Shown one piece after another: positions 36,341-44,012 of a stretch of DNA of 64,000 bases. Origin of the DNA: Pseudomonas brassicacearum (GTDB lineage Bacteria; Pseudomonadota; Gammaproteobacteria; Pseudomonadales; Pseudomonadaceae); the NCBI RefSeq assembly GCF_009601685.2, contig NZ_CP045701.2:5208001-5272000 (forward strand), read 5' to 3'. Position 1 is the stretch's first letter. Each line of letters begins with the position of its first letter. Made by a program: the position numbers and the translations under genes. The notes beneath the pieces were generated by a model. It worked only from the letters and a program-made list of their open reading frames with translations, was not told the origin of the DNA and searched no databases.

Positions 36341-36751
36341 ATGAAAACCAAACTGATCATCGCCCTGACCCTTTCCGTACTGGCTGCCAACACCTTTGCT
36401 GCCGACGGTTTCGACCGCACCAGCTCGGCCATCGCCGCCGATGGTTATGACCGTACTAGCGCCGCTACCGTCGCAGCAGATGGTTATGACCGCACTGGCG
36501 GCGCTACCGTCGCTGAAGATGGCTTCGACCGCACTGGCGGCGCTACCGTCGCTGAAGATGGTTTCGACCGCACTAACGGCGCTACCGTCGCTGAAGATGG
36601 TTTCGACCGCACTAACGGCGCCACCGTCGCTGAAGATGGCTTCGACCGCACTAACGGCGCCACCGTCGCTGAAGATGGCTTCGACCGCACTAACGGCGCT
36701 ACCGTCGCTGAAGATGGCTTCGATCGCACTAACACTGCTGCCATCAGCTAA
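36341..36751 (+). CDS. Small secreted protein of nine 13-residue repeats
   Basis: A 136-residue protein. Residues 1-20 are a Sec signal peptide (MKTKLIIALTLSVLAANTFA, cut after AFA-type Ala). The rest is nine tandem units of the type EDGFDRTNGATVA. The first units are variant (ADGFDRTSSAIA with 12 residues, ADGYDRTSAATVA) and four central ones are identical. Each unit is acidic, with a D-G-F/Y-D-R-T core. The repetition also holds at DNA level (39 bp), which suggests recent expansion. No enzymatic motif or known fold is recognised. It stands alone between two terminators. Periplasmic or extracellular location is supported; a binding role (metal, polymer or surface) is only a guess. Confidence 0.8.
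   Translation: MKTKLIIALTLSVLAANTFAADGFDRTSSAIAADGYDRTSAATVAADGYDRTGGATVAEDGFDRTGGATVAEDGFDRTNGATVAEDGFDRTNGATVAEDGFDRTNGATVAEDGFDRTNGATVAEDGFDRTNTAAIS
36401..36748 (+). repeat. 39-bp coding tandem repeat, nine units
   Basis: The units run from the first mature codon to the last codon before the stop. The first has 36 bp and the others 39 bp. The core GATGGCTTCGACCGCACTAA is nearly invariant in the last five or six units, differing by a few synonymous changes. Such arrays can change copy number by slippage or recombination. Confidence 0.85.
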
Positions 36752-36770
36752 TCCGAGAACGACACCCTCA

Positions 36771-36793
36771 CAGCCCGGCTTCGGCCGGGCTTA
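36771..36793 (+). terminator. Probable terminator after the repeat protein gene
   Basis: A short GC-rich hairpin (AGCCCGG, loop CTTCG-type, CCGGGCT) 20 bp after the stop. It has only a weak T-rich tail (TTAGTTATT), so termination may be partial. Confidence 0.55.
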
Positions 36794-36938
36794 GTTATTC
36801 ATGGGACATGGAAAAAGGAAGACCGCCAGTGGTTTTGTTATCGCCGCTCCCACAAAGTCCCAGGGTGCTGACAAAAACAGTGCGGCCCTGCACTATCTTC
36901 CAATCCCTTGAAACCCCACCGAAGGACCTTCTTCAACC

Positions 36939-37559
36939 ATGCCCGATGACATCCATTTCTATGAACCCGCCAGCGGCCACGGCCTGCCCCACGACCCGTT
37001 CAACGCCATCGTTGGCCCGCGCCCCATTGGCTGGATTTCGTCCCAGGATGCAGAAGGCCGCCTGAACCTGGCGCCCTACAGTTTCTTCAACGCCTTCAAC
37101 TACATTCCGCCGATCATTGGCTTCTCCAGCGTCGGGCGCAAAGACAGCCTGAACAACATCGAACAGACCGGAGAATTCGCCTGGAACCTGGCCACGCGCC
37201 CGCTGGCCGAGCAGATGAACCAGAGCTGCGCGATGGTCGCGCCAGAGGTCAATGAGTTCGAACTGGCGGGTTTGACGACAGCGCCGTCACGGGTGATCCA
37301 GGTTCCGCGCGTCGCCGAAAGCCCGGTGTCCTTCGAGTGCAAGGTCACGCAGATCATTCAATTGCAGCGGGCGGATAAAGGGTTGGTGCCCAGTTGGCTG
37401 ATCCTCGGCGAAGTGGTCGCCGTGCATATCGCCAAGTGGCTGTTGAAGGATGGGGTATACGACACCGCAGCCGCCGAGCCGATCTTGCGCGGTGGCGGGC
37501 CGGCGGATTATTTCCAGTTGGGGCCTGAGGCGTTGTTCAAGATGCATCGCCCCCAATAG
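36939..37559 (+). CDS. Flavin reductase-like (FMN-binding split-barrel) protein
   Basis: A 206-residue protein of the flavin reductase-like/DIM6-NTAB family. FNAIVGPRPIGWISSQDAEG and LAPYSFFNAFNYIPPIIGFS are the characteristic FMN-binding strands, followed by DSLNNIEQTGEFAWNLAT. Members bind FMN and reduce it or other substrates with NAD(P)H; the partner here is unknown. GAAGGA lies about 12 bases before the ATG. It appears to be a single-gene unit with a REPIN directly downstream. A cytoplasmic location is expected, since there is no signal peptide. Confidence 0.85.
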   Translation: MPDDIHFYEPASGHGLPHDPFNAIVGPRPIGWISSQDAEGRLNLAPYSFFNAFNYIPPIIGFSSVGRKDSLNNIEQTGEFAWNLATRPLAEQMNQSCAMVAPEVNEFELAGLTTAPSRVIQVPRVAESPVSFECKVTQIIQLQRADKGLVPSWLILGEVVAVHIAKWLLKDGVYDTAAAEPILRGGGPADYFQLGPEALFKMHRPQ

Positions 37560-37583
37560 AAAGTTTGCAACAAGGCATTTATC

Positions 37584-37674
37584 TGTGGGAGCAAGGCTTG
37601 CCCGCGATGAAGGCAACGCGGTCTGTCTTGAGAACCGAGGGGCCCGCATCGCGGGCAAGCCTTGCTCCCACAGC
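37584..37674. repeat. REPIN
   Basis: Two REP units (GGGAGCAAGGCTTGCCCGCG and its reverse complement at about 37,650-37,668) enclose about 45 bp. It fills the gap between the convergent flavin reductase gene and the 92-residue gene, reaching to within 2 bp of the latter's stop codon. Confidence 0.85.
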
Positions 37675-37675
37675 C

Positions 37676-37954
37676 TTAATCTCGTTGGTTCCAGATCAAC
37701 CCGCCCTCGTCGTCGACACCCTTGAGACGGGTCAACTGCAGGGCTGCAGCTTCATCGGCTTTGACAGCCGTCTCGAAGGTCTGCTCTTCAAGGATCTTGT
37801 TGAAGCGCGGCGCACCTGAGCCGCCGATGGCCTTGGTGGCAATGGCGGCATAGTAGCCGCCTTCCCGGGGAACGACGGCAGAAACAGCTTCAAAGGTTTC
37901 AAAGGCTTTACGTGCCATGTCTTGTGCATCCTGGCGGTGGAAAATGACGCTCAT
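37676..37954 (-). CDS. Conserved hypothetical protein (92 aa) downstream of ABM gene
   Basis: A 92-residue soluble protein (MSVIFHRQDAQDMARKAFET; KAIGGSGAPRFNKILEEQTF) that I cannot assign to a named family. The start lies 7 bp after the stop of the ABM-domain gene, with AAGG just before the ATG, so the two form an operon. Charged helices alternate with a Gly-rich centre. There is no signal peptide or membrane segment. The stop codon borders a REPIN. It is probably a real gene because of operon spacing, ribosome-binding site and codon use. Function unknown. Confidence 0.65.
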   Translation of the reverse strand: MSVIFHRQDAQDMARKAFETFEAVSAVVPREGGYYAAIATKAIGGSGAPRFNKILEEQTFETAVKADEAAALQLTRLKGVDDEGGLIWNQRD

Positions 37955-37961
37955 TAAACCT

Positions 37962-38315
37962 TCAACCGGCCAGTTTGTGTACCTGTGCCCGGCACCCTTC
38001 AGTCGCCTGGGCGGCGGAGACTTCCCTGAAGGTGTGGAAATCCAGGCTGCTCACCACCAGGTCCCGCACCAGCTCGGCGAAAATCGCCATGGCCGGTGAA
38101 TTGAAATAGGCGTCCATTGACGGCTGATTGACCCAGAGCCCGGACACCAGCCACAAATCAGCGTCGCATTGCGATTGCTGCAAGGCAAAGTGCAAGCAAC
38201 CGGGAGCCAGGCGCGAGGGCGCGATCAGCGTACTCAGGCGCGCCCCCAGTTGCTTGGAGCAACCGCCGCGGGCCCGGATAAAAGCCATATGGCTGACGGG
38301 GATCTGTGTAGTCAT
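37962..38315 (-). CDS. Antibiotic biosynthesis monooxygenase (ABM) domain protein
   Basis: A 117-residue protein. The frame is open further upstream, but the ATG at 38,315 has GGGAGGG 7 bases before it. The order of segments fits an ABM/dimeric alpha-beta barrel protein: VSHMAFIRARGGCSKQLGARLSTL, then LHFALQQSQCDADLWLVSGLW and SMDAYFNSPAMAIFAELVRDLV. Members are cofactor-less oxygenases, haem-degrading enzymes or simple stress proteins; the sequence does not decide which. It heads a two-gene operon divergent from an AraC regulator that probably controls it. Confidence 0.75.
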   Translation of the reverse strand: MTTQIPVSHMAFIRARGGCSKQLGARLSTLIAPSRLAPGCLHFALQQSQCDADLWLVSGLWVNQPSMDAYFNSPAMAIFAELVRDLVVSSLDFHTFREVSAAQATEGCRAQVHKLAG

Positions 38316-38482
38316 GTTCAACCCTCCCAGGTAATCCGTTGTGCAGCCGGGGACAGCTGCGACAGGATCAAAGGTTAAGCGCCACGACGCCAGCTTCGTT
38401 AGTCGATTCCTGCCGACCCATTGCACGATCCTGCGCATCGGCGTCACAAAATTCGCCATCGATCCGGTCGAAACCCGGGAAG

Positions 38483-38501
38483 TTGAAACAAAAGGTTTCA
38501 A
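38483..38501. promoter_or_regulatory. Inverted repeat in the AraC/ABM divergent promoter region
   Basis: TTGAAACAAAAGGTTTCAA has perfect 7-bp arms with a 5-bp centre, and a third half-site GTTTCA follows at 38,506. It lies in the 327-bp space between the two divergent genes and is a candidate binding site for the AraC-type regulator. I see nothing else in this space. Confidence 0.5.
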
Positions 38502-38642
38502 GCAAGTTTCAGTAACCTTGCACCGTCATGGCCCCTTGCGCCGTGCAGGATCAGGCAAGCTTTCAACAGGATGTTGCTACCGTTGCGCCTTGCACAAACA
38601 TAAGCTTTTGTTCATCGCCCCCTATCGCCTGAGGATCCCGGC

Positions 38643-39572
38643 ATGTCGCCACTCGACCACGCCCACGTCCCGCTGGACACGCACCTGGAACAACAGCGCG
38701 CCGAATTGGCGTCGATCATCGACCGCAACACCAGCGAAGACGGCAGCTACGCCACGGCCATCGGCTCGCTGAACCTGTCGCGCCACAGCAAGCCCCAAAA
38801 GTTCGCCCCGGTGCTGGCCCAACCGGCGCTGTGCATCATGGCCCAGGGCAGCAAACAGGTGCGCCTGGCCGATGAGTTCTTCAACTATGACCCGCTCCAT
38901 TACCTGGTGGTCTCGGTGTCGATGCCGTTGAGTGGTTGCATCGCGGACGTATCGCCGCAAGAGCCGATCCTCGCCCTGCGCCTGGACATCGATCCGGCGG
39001 AAATCACCGCGTTGATTGCCGACGCCGGCCCCTTGGGCGTGCCGACACGCCCCGCCGGGCGCGGGCTGTATGTCGAACGCCTGGACACGCCGATGCTCGA
39101 CGCCGTGCTGCGCCTGGCGCGGCTGCTCGACACGCCGAAGGACATCGCCATGCTCGCGCCGCTGGTGCGCCGGGAAATCCTCTATCGCCTGCTGCGCAGT
39201 CCCCAGGGCTATCGAATGTACGAAATCGCCATCGCCAACAGTCAGAGCCATCGCATCAGCCAGGCGATCAAATGGCTCAATGGCCATTTCGAACAGCCGC
39301 TGCGCATCGATGAACTCGCCCGGGAAGTGAACCTCAGCGTCTCGACCCTGCATCACCGCTTCAAGGCCATGACCGCCATGAGCCCGCTGCAATACCAGAA
39401 GCAACTGCGCCTGCAGGAAGCCCGGCGGCTGATGCTCGCCGAAGGGCTGGAAGCCTCGGCGGCGGGGTATCGGGTGGGTTATGAGAGCCCCTCGCAGTTC
39501 AGCCGCGAGTACAGCCGGTTGTTCGGCGCGCCGCCGTTGCGGGATCTGGCGCGGTTGCGGATGACTGTTTGA
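38643..39572 (+). CDS. AraC family transcriptional regulator
   Basis: A 309-residue regulator. The N-terminal AraC_N-type ligand/dimer domain is visible (APVLAQPALCIMAQGSKQV, YDPLHYLVVSVSMPL). The C-terminal double helix-turn-helix is clear (LRIDELAREVNLSVSTLHHR, MSPLQYQKQLRLQEARRLM, VGYESPSQFSREYSRLFG). The effector is unknown. It diverges from the ABM-domain operon and probably controls it, a common arrangement for this subgroup. The ribosome-binding site is weak, but an earlier start is not suggested by the sequence. Confidence 0.9.
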   Translation: MSPLDHAHVPLDTHLEQQRAELASIIDRNTSEDGSYATAIGSLNLSRHSKPQKFAPVLAQPALCIMAQGSKQVRLADEFFNYDPLHYLVVSVSMPLSGCIADVSPQEPILALRLDIDPAEITALIADAGPLGVPTRPAGRGLYVERLDTPMLDAVLRLARLLDTPKDIAMLAPLVRREILYRLLRSPQGYRMYEIAIANSQSHRISQAIKWLNGHFEQPLRIDELAREVNLSVSTLHHRFKAMTAMSPLQYQKQLRLQEARRLMLAEGLEASAAGYRVGYESPSQFSREYSRLFGAPPLRDLARLRMTV

Positions 39573-39603
39573 CCTGAAGTTTACGTAGCTTTTTCCGCCC
39601 TCT

Positions 39604-39625
39604 TCGCGAGCAAGCTTGCTCGCGA
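39604..39625. repeat. Single REP core (perfect 22-bp palindrome)
   Basis: TCGCGAGCAAGCTTGCTCGC followed by GA is a perfect palindrome of the REP core. It lies between the convergent araC-type gene and the last gene of the ABC transporter operon, where it may act as a terminator-like hairpin. Confidence 0.7.
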
Positions 39626-39657
39626 TGAGGCCAGTAAAAGCACCTCATCTCTTGAAC

Positions 39658-40713
39658 TCAGGCACCAAGCAACCGACACGCCTGCGCCGGTATGGTCACC
39701 GACACCGCATGCCCGATCCCCAGGTCCATGCCCTGGCAAGGCGTGCTCAGCGCCGTGAACGAAACTCCGGAACATTCCACCGTGGTCTCGACGGTCGCAC
39801 CAATGTCCCGCACGAACGTCACCTTGCCCAGCAACCGGTTACCCGCCGTGGCCTGGGGCGTGGACAGTTGCACGTCTTCGGGGCGCACCAACAACTTGAT
39901 CTTCTCGCCAGCGATGACGCTATGGCTGGCCGGCACGTCCAGCGTATCCCCGCCCGGCAGCCCGACCCGCCCGTTGCCCAGCGTCGTCGCCGGGAAAATG
40001 TTGCCTGAGCCGATGAAGTCGGCGACGAATTCATTGGCCGGGTGGCGGTAGATCTCGATCGGCGTACCGACCTGTTGCACCCGATGTTCCCCCAGCACCA
40101 CGACGATGTCGGCCATGGTCATGGCTTCGCGCTGATCATGGGTCACTAAAATGGTGGTGATGTTCAACCGCTGTTGCAGTTGGCGGATTTCCACTTGCAT
40201 CGACTCGCGCAACTTCGCGTCCAGGGCCGACAGCGGTTCGTCCAGCAAGAGGATTTTCGGTCGGGCGGCAATGGCCCGGGCAATCGCCACGCGCTGGCGC
40301 TGGCCACCGGAGAGTTTCGCCACGGGCCGGTCGATCATCGCCTGGAGCTGGATCAATTCCAGCAACTCCACCACCCGCGCCTGTTGCTCGGCCTTGCCTA
40401 CGCCCCGCAGTTTCAGCGGATAGGCGATGTTCTCGCCGACGGTCATGTGGGGAAACAGGGCCAACGATTGAAACACCATGCCGAAGTTGCGCAGGTGCGC
40501 CGGGGTGTGGCCGATGTCTTGGCCGTCCAGGCGGATTTCGCCGCCGCTGAGGCTTTCCAGGCCGGCGATCATGCGCAGCAAGGTGGTCTTGCCACAGCCC
40601 GAAGGCCCGAGGAAACACACCAGCTTGCCCTCTGGCAAATGCAGGTTCACGTCCGTTACCGCGCAGGCCGAGCCGTAATGTTTCTCGACGTTTTCCAGTA
40701 TCAGTCCAGTCAT
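39658..40713 (-). CDS. ABC transporter ATP-binding protein (PotA-like)
   Basis: A 351-residue ATPase of the polyamine/opine/iron importer group. Walker A is LGPSGCGKTTLLRM, the signature is KLSGGQRQRVAIARA and Walker B is ILLLDEPLSALD. The switch His is in ILVTHDQREAM, and a C-terminal TOBE region runs from about residue 270. It is the last gene of the operon that begins with the AruI-like enzyme, 15 bp after the second permease gene. It powers import of the solute bound by the PotD-like protein at 42,693-43,796. Confidence 0.92.
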   Translation of the reverse strand: MTGLILENVEKHYGSACAVTDVNLHLPEGKLVCFLGPSGCGKTTLLRMIAGLESLSGGEIRLDGQDIGHTPAHLRNFGMVFQSLALFPHMTVGENIAYPLKLRGVGKAEQQARVVELLELIQLQAMIDRPVAKLSGGQRQRVAIARAIAARPKILLLDEPLSALDAKLRESMQVEIRQLQQRLNITTILVTHDQREAMTMADIVVVLGEHRVQQVGTPIEIYRHPANEFVADFIGSGNIFPATTLGNGRVGLPGGDTLDVPASHSVIAGEKIKLLVRPEDVQLSTPQATAGNRLLGKVTFVRDIGATVETTVECSGVSFTALSTPCQGMDLGIGHAVSVTIPAQACRLLGA

Positions 40714-40728
40714 GTCTTCACCTCGAAA

Positions 40729-41577
40729 TCAAAAGGAAACGCCGCCCTCGCCCACCAACTTCTCCAACGCCCAGATCAACACGAAATCGATCAGCACGAT
40801 GAGCACGGCAAACGAAAAAACGGTGGGGTCCAGCGACGACACGGTGCGGCTGTACATCCAGATCGGCACGGTCATGACATCGATGGTGTAGAGGAAATAG
40901 GTCACGGTGAATTCGTTGAACGAGACAATGAACGCCAGCAGCATCCCGGCGAGAATCCCTGACTTCATCAACGGCACCACCACATCGACGATGGCCCGCC
41001 GTGGTGTCGCCCCGAGCATTCGCGCGGCTTCTTCGACTTCACTGCCGATACCGAGCATGGCGGCGGTGCAGTTCTTCACCACGAACGGCAAGGCGAGGAT
41101 GACGTGGGCAATGACCAGCCGCGAGGTGGTCATCTGGAACGGCAAGCTGTCGAACACCAGCAGCAGCGCCAACCCCAGCACCACCATGGGAAACACCAGC
41201 GGCAGCGACATCAGTTGCAACGCCACGGCCTTGCCACGGAACTCGCAACGGGTCAGCGCGTAGGCCGCCGGCACCGCGATCAGCGTGGCGAATATCATCG
41301 TCAGGCAGGCCACCCACAAACTGGTGCCCATGGCCTGGCCCAGGCTCAGCACGTCGCTGGCATCCGGCGAAACGAAGGTGTGCCAGGCGGCCCGGTACCA
41401 TTGCAGGCTGTAGCTGCTCGGCGGAAAGTCCAGGTTCGCCGCGCCACTGAAGGACATGACAATCATGGTCAGGATCGGCAGCACCGCCAGCAACAGAATG
41501 AAACCCGACAGCAGCCCCACTGCGCGTCCGTTTTCACCGGGCAACAACGACTGGCGTTTTTTACTCAACGTGTTCAT
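40729..41577 (-). CDS. ABC transporter permease (PotC-like)
   Basis: A 282-residue inner-membrane permease with about six helices (FILLLAVLPILTMIVMSF, SLWVACLTMIFATLIAVPAAY, LPLVFPMVVLGLALLLVF). The cytoplasmic EAA loop is VEEAARMLGATPRRAIVDVV, which contacts the ATPase. Its start overlaps the stop of the PotB-like gene by 4 bp, so the two permeases are translationally coupled and should form the heterodimeric channel. Confidence 0.9.
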   Translation of the reverse strand: MNTLSKKRQSLLPGENGRAVGLLSGFILLLAVLPILTMIVMSFSGAANLDFPPSSYSLQWYRAAWHTFVSPDASDVLSLGQAMGTSLWVACLTMIFATLIAVPAAYALTRCEFRGKAVALQLMSLPLVFPMVVLGLALLLVFDSLPFQMTTSRLVIAHVILALPFVVKNCTAAMLGIGSEVEEAARMLGATPRRAIVDVVVPLMKSGILAGMLLAFIVSFNEFTVTYFLYTIDVMTVPIWMYSRTVSSLDPTVFSFAVLIVLIDFVLIWALEKLVGEGGVSF

Positions 41578-42482
41578 TGAGCAGCCTCCAGCATCCGCCG
41601 ACGACGGCCGGTGAAATATTCGGACAGGGTCATGATCATCAGCGTGGTGACAATCAGCACCACCCCGGCGGCGGACGCGGCGGGCCAGTTCATCAATGGG
41701 GCAATCTGGTCGTGGACCATTACCGCCAGCATCGGCACCCGCCGACCGCCCAACAGCAGCGGCACGACAAAGCTGCTGGCGTTGTAGGCAAACACCAGCG
41801 TCGCGCCGGTGATGATCCCTGGCAGGCTCATGGGCAGTACCACTTGGCGAAACACCTGCAAGCGGCTGGCGCCGAGGGTGGCGGCGGCTTCTTCATAACT
41901 GCGGGCCACGCCACGCATGGCGCTGGCGATGGGCAGCACGGCCAGTGGGAAGGCCGTTTGGACCAAGCCCATCAACACACCATTCTGGTTGTACAGCAGC
42001 ATGATCGGCCGTTTGATCAGGCCCAGGCCCATGAGCGCCTGATTGAGCATGCCGGCAGGGCCGAGTATCACCAGCCAGCCGTAGCTTTGCAGCAGCAGGT
42101 TGACCAACAGCGGCAACAGCACCGCCGCCAGGAACACCCGCCGCAACAACGGCGAGGCCAGGCGCGACATGGTGTAGGCCACGGGTATCGCCAGCAGCAC
42201 GGCGATCACCGCGCTGATCAATGCAAGGCGCAAGGTCAGCAGCAGGGACTTGAGGTAATAGGGCTCCAGCAACTGCCCGTAGCTGGCGAGGCTGAACCCA
42301 CTCCACTCCGCGCCCTTGGTGCCGACGCTCATGCGCAGCACCAACAGGCTGGCAGCGATCAGCACACCGAGAAACAACATCGACGGTGACAGGAAAAGCC
42401 AGGCTCGGCGGGTGGGTGACATACCCCGGGTGGCGCGCATGGGCGCAACACGCTGGGGCTGGGTTAACGGTAGGTGTTCCAT
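41574..42482 (-). CDS. ABC transporter permease (PotB-like)
   Basis: A 302-residue inner-membrane permease with a hydrophilic N terminus (MEHLPLTQPQRV) before the first helix (AWLFLSPSMLFLGVLIAASL). The EAA loop YEEAAATLGASRLQVFRQVV is intact. It pairs with the PotC-like permease. A 210-bp gap with a REPIN separates it from the binding-protein gene upstream, which may lower expression of the membrane components relative to the binding protein. Confidence 0.9.
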   Translation of the reverse strand: MEHLPLTQPQRVAPMRATRGMSPTRRAWLFLSPSMLFLGVLIAASLLVLRMSVGTKGAEWSGFSLASYGQLLEPYYLKSLLLTLRLALISAVIAVLLAIPVAYTMSRLASPLLRRVFLAAVLLPLLVNLLLQSYGWLVILGPAGMLNQALMGLGLIKRPIMLLYNQNGVLMGLVQTAFPLAVLPIASAMRGVARSYEEAAATLGASRLQVFRQVVLPMSLPGIITGATLVFAYNASSFVVPLLLGGRRVPMLAVMVHDQIAPLMNWPAASAAGVVLIVTTLMIMTLSEYFTGRRRRMLEAAQ

Positions 42483-42542
42483 GGCAAGATCTCGTCAGTG
42501 GAAAACGACAGAACAAACACAATCTCAAAACAACCCAATTCC

Positions 42543-42634
42543 CTGTGGGGGCGAGCTTGCTCGCGAAGGCGACAGCACAGTCAGCATCTCCATCAACTGA
42601 ACCACCGCTATCGCGAGCAAGCTCGCTCCCACAC
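42543..42634. repeat. REPIN inside the transporter operon
   Basis: Two REP units (GGGGGCGAGCTTGCTCGCGA and the reverse-complement form at about 42,611-42,632) lie between the binding-protein and permease genes of one operon. Hairpins at this place could stabilise the upstream message and set unequal subunit amounts. Confidence 0.85.
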
Positions 42635-42692
42635 GGGTTCTCGGGTGGTCACAGAGGCCGCATTGCCGGGCAGGCGGCGTCCGGCATTCGTT

Positions 42693-43796
42693 TCAGGAAG
42701 AGAAGATTTCCGTGTACCGGCGAATCCATTGGTCATGCACCGTCGCCAGGAAGGCGTTGTCGTGCATGATCGCTTTGTCGGCGATTTGCTCCGGGGTGAG
42801 GATGTAGGGGCTCTTGCGCGCTTCGCTGGAGATGATGGCCTTGGCGTTGACCGGGCCGTTGAAGATGTCTTCGGCCATCTTGCCTTGCACCAGCGGGTCG
42901 AGGGAGTGGTCGATGAAGGCGTAGGCCAGGTCGGTGTCGCCCGGGCGGTTTTTCGGCATGACCGAGAGCATCAGGTCGGTGTAGAAACCTTCCTTCATAC
43001 CGAAGGTCGCCCCCAGGCCGTAGGCCGGGTCGCGGATCTGCTTGGGGAAAAACGCCGGCGCGTACAAGCCCCCCATGTCCAGGGAGCCGGTGCGGAAAAG
43101 CTCGGCGATCTGGTTCGGGTTTTCACCCAGGGTCACCACCCGGTCCTTGAGCTCGGCGAGTTTCTTGAAGCCGGGTTCGATGTTGTGTTCGTCACCACCG
43201 GCCAGTTTGGCGGCGATGATGATCAGGTCCATGGCCTCGGTCCAGTTCGGTGGCGGCAGGAAAATGTTCGGCGCCAGCTCCGCGTCCCACAGCGCGGCGT
43301 AACTGTCCGGCGCCTGACTCAAGGTCCGGGTGCTGTAGACCAGGCTGTTGCACCACAGCAGGTAACCAATGCCATGGCCGCCGGCCCCCGTGCGGTATTG
43401 CGCCGGCACATCGGCCAGGTTGGGAATGCGGTTGAGGTCGGGCTTTTCCAGCAGCCCGGCGGCGGCCAGGCCCTCGGCGCCAACGCCGGCCAGGGTGATG
43501 ATGTCGTACTGCGGCCGGTCGCCACCGGCCTTGAGCTTGGCCACCATCTCCGAGGTACTGCCGGTGCGGTCGGCAATGACCTTGGCCCCGGTCTTGGCCT
43601 CGAAGGTGGCCGCAATGTTGCGCAACGCCGCCAGCCCGGTGTCGTCGGACCAGGTGAGCAGGCGCAGGGTCTTGCCGACGAACCGCGTATCACTGGCCCG
43701 AGCGCTGATGAAGGGCACGCTCATGGCGGCCGCCGCTACCGAAACCACACTTGCAGTCTTGATGAATTGACGTCTGTTCAGATCATGCTCGCCCAT
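42693..43796 (-). CDS. ABC transporter periplasmic substrate-binding protein (PotD-like), Tat signal
   Basis: A 367-residue protein with AGGGAG before the ATG. The N terminus has a twin-arginine motif (NRRQFIKTASVV) and a hydrophobic core up to ISARA, so export by Tat is expected. The mature part is of the spermidine/putrescine-binding type (LRLLTWSDDTGLAALRNIAA, YDIITLAGVGAEGLAAAGLL, GYLLWCNSLVYSTRTL). The ligand cannot be read from the sequence. The operon also encodes a keto-acid decarboxylase and an aldehyde dehydrogenase, so a guanidino or amino compound, or its keto acid, is a reasonable guess. The 216 bp upstream hold no gene and no clear terminator. Confidence 0.88.
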   Translation of the reverse strand: MGEHDLNRRQFIKTASVVSVAAAAMSVPFISARASDTRFVGKTLRLLTWSDDTGLAALRNIAATFEAKTGAKVIADRTGSTSEMVAKLKAGGDRPQYDIITLAGVGAEGLAAAGLLEKPDLNRIPNLADVPAQYRTGAGGHGIGYLLWCNSLVYSTRTLSQAPDSYAALWDAELAPNIFLPPPNWTEAMDLIIIAAKLAGGDEHNIEPGFKKLAELKDRVVTLGENPNQIAELFRTGSLDMGGLYAPAFFPKQIRDPAYGLGATFGMKEGFYTDLMLSVMPKNRPGDTDLAYAFIDHSLDPLVQGKMAEDIFNGPVNAKAIISSEARKSPYILTPEQIADKAIMHDNAFLATVHDQWIRRYTEIFSS

Positions 43797-44012
43797 GGAG
43801 GACTCCCTTTATTCTTTTAAGTATGAGGTGGGTAAAAACCGTTGCGCCCGCGCCGTTCGATGTCGACAAAAGCCCCGTACCGCAAGGGCTTCACCGCCAC
43901 CTGCGGCCATCCTGAGGTTGTGCAAAATCCCTGACTATCGAAAAAAACTCATTGGAGCCATGTTCCTGGCGCATGCCTTTTTTCGAGGCATGCATGACCT
44001 GATAACGTGCTA

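Noticed and set aside
36401..36748. CRISPR-like array in the 39-bp repeats
   Set aside because: The units are contiguous without spacers, lie in frame in a secreted protein, and no cas gene is present.
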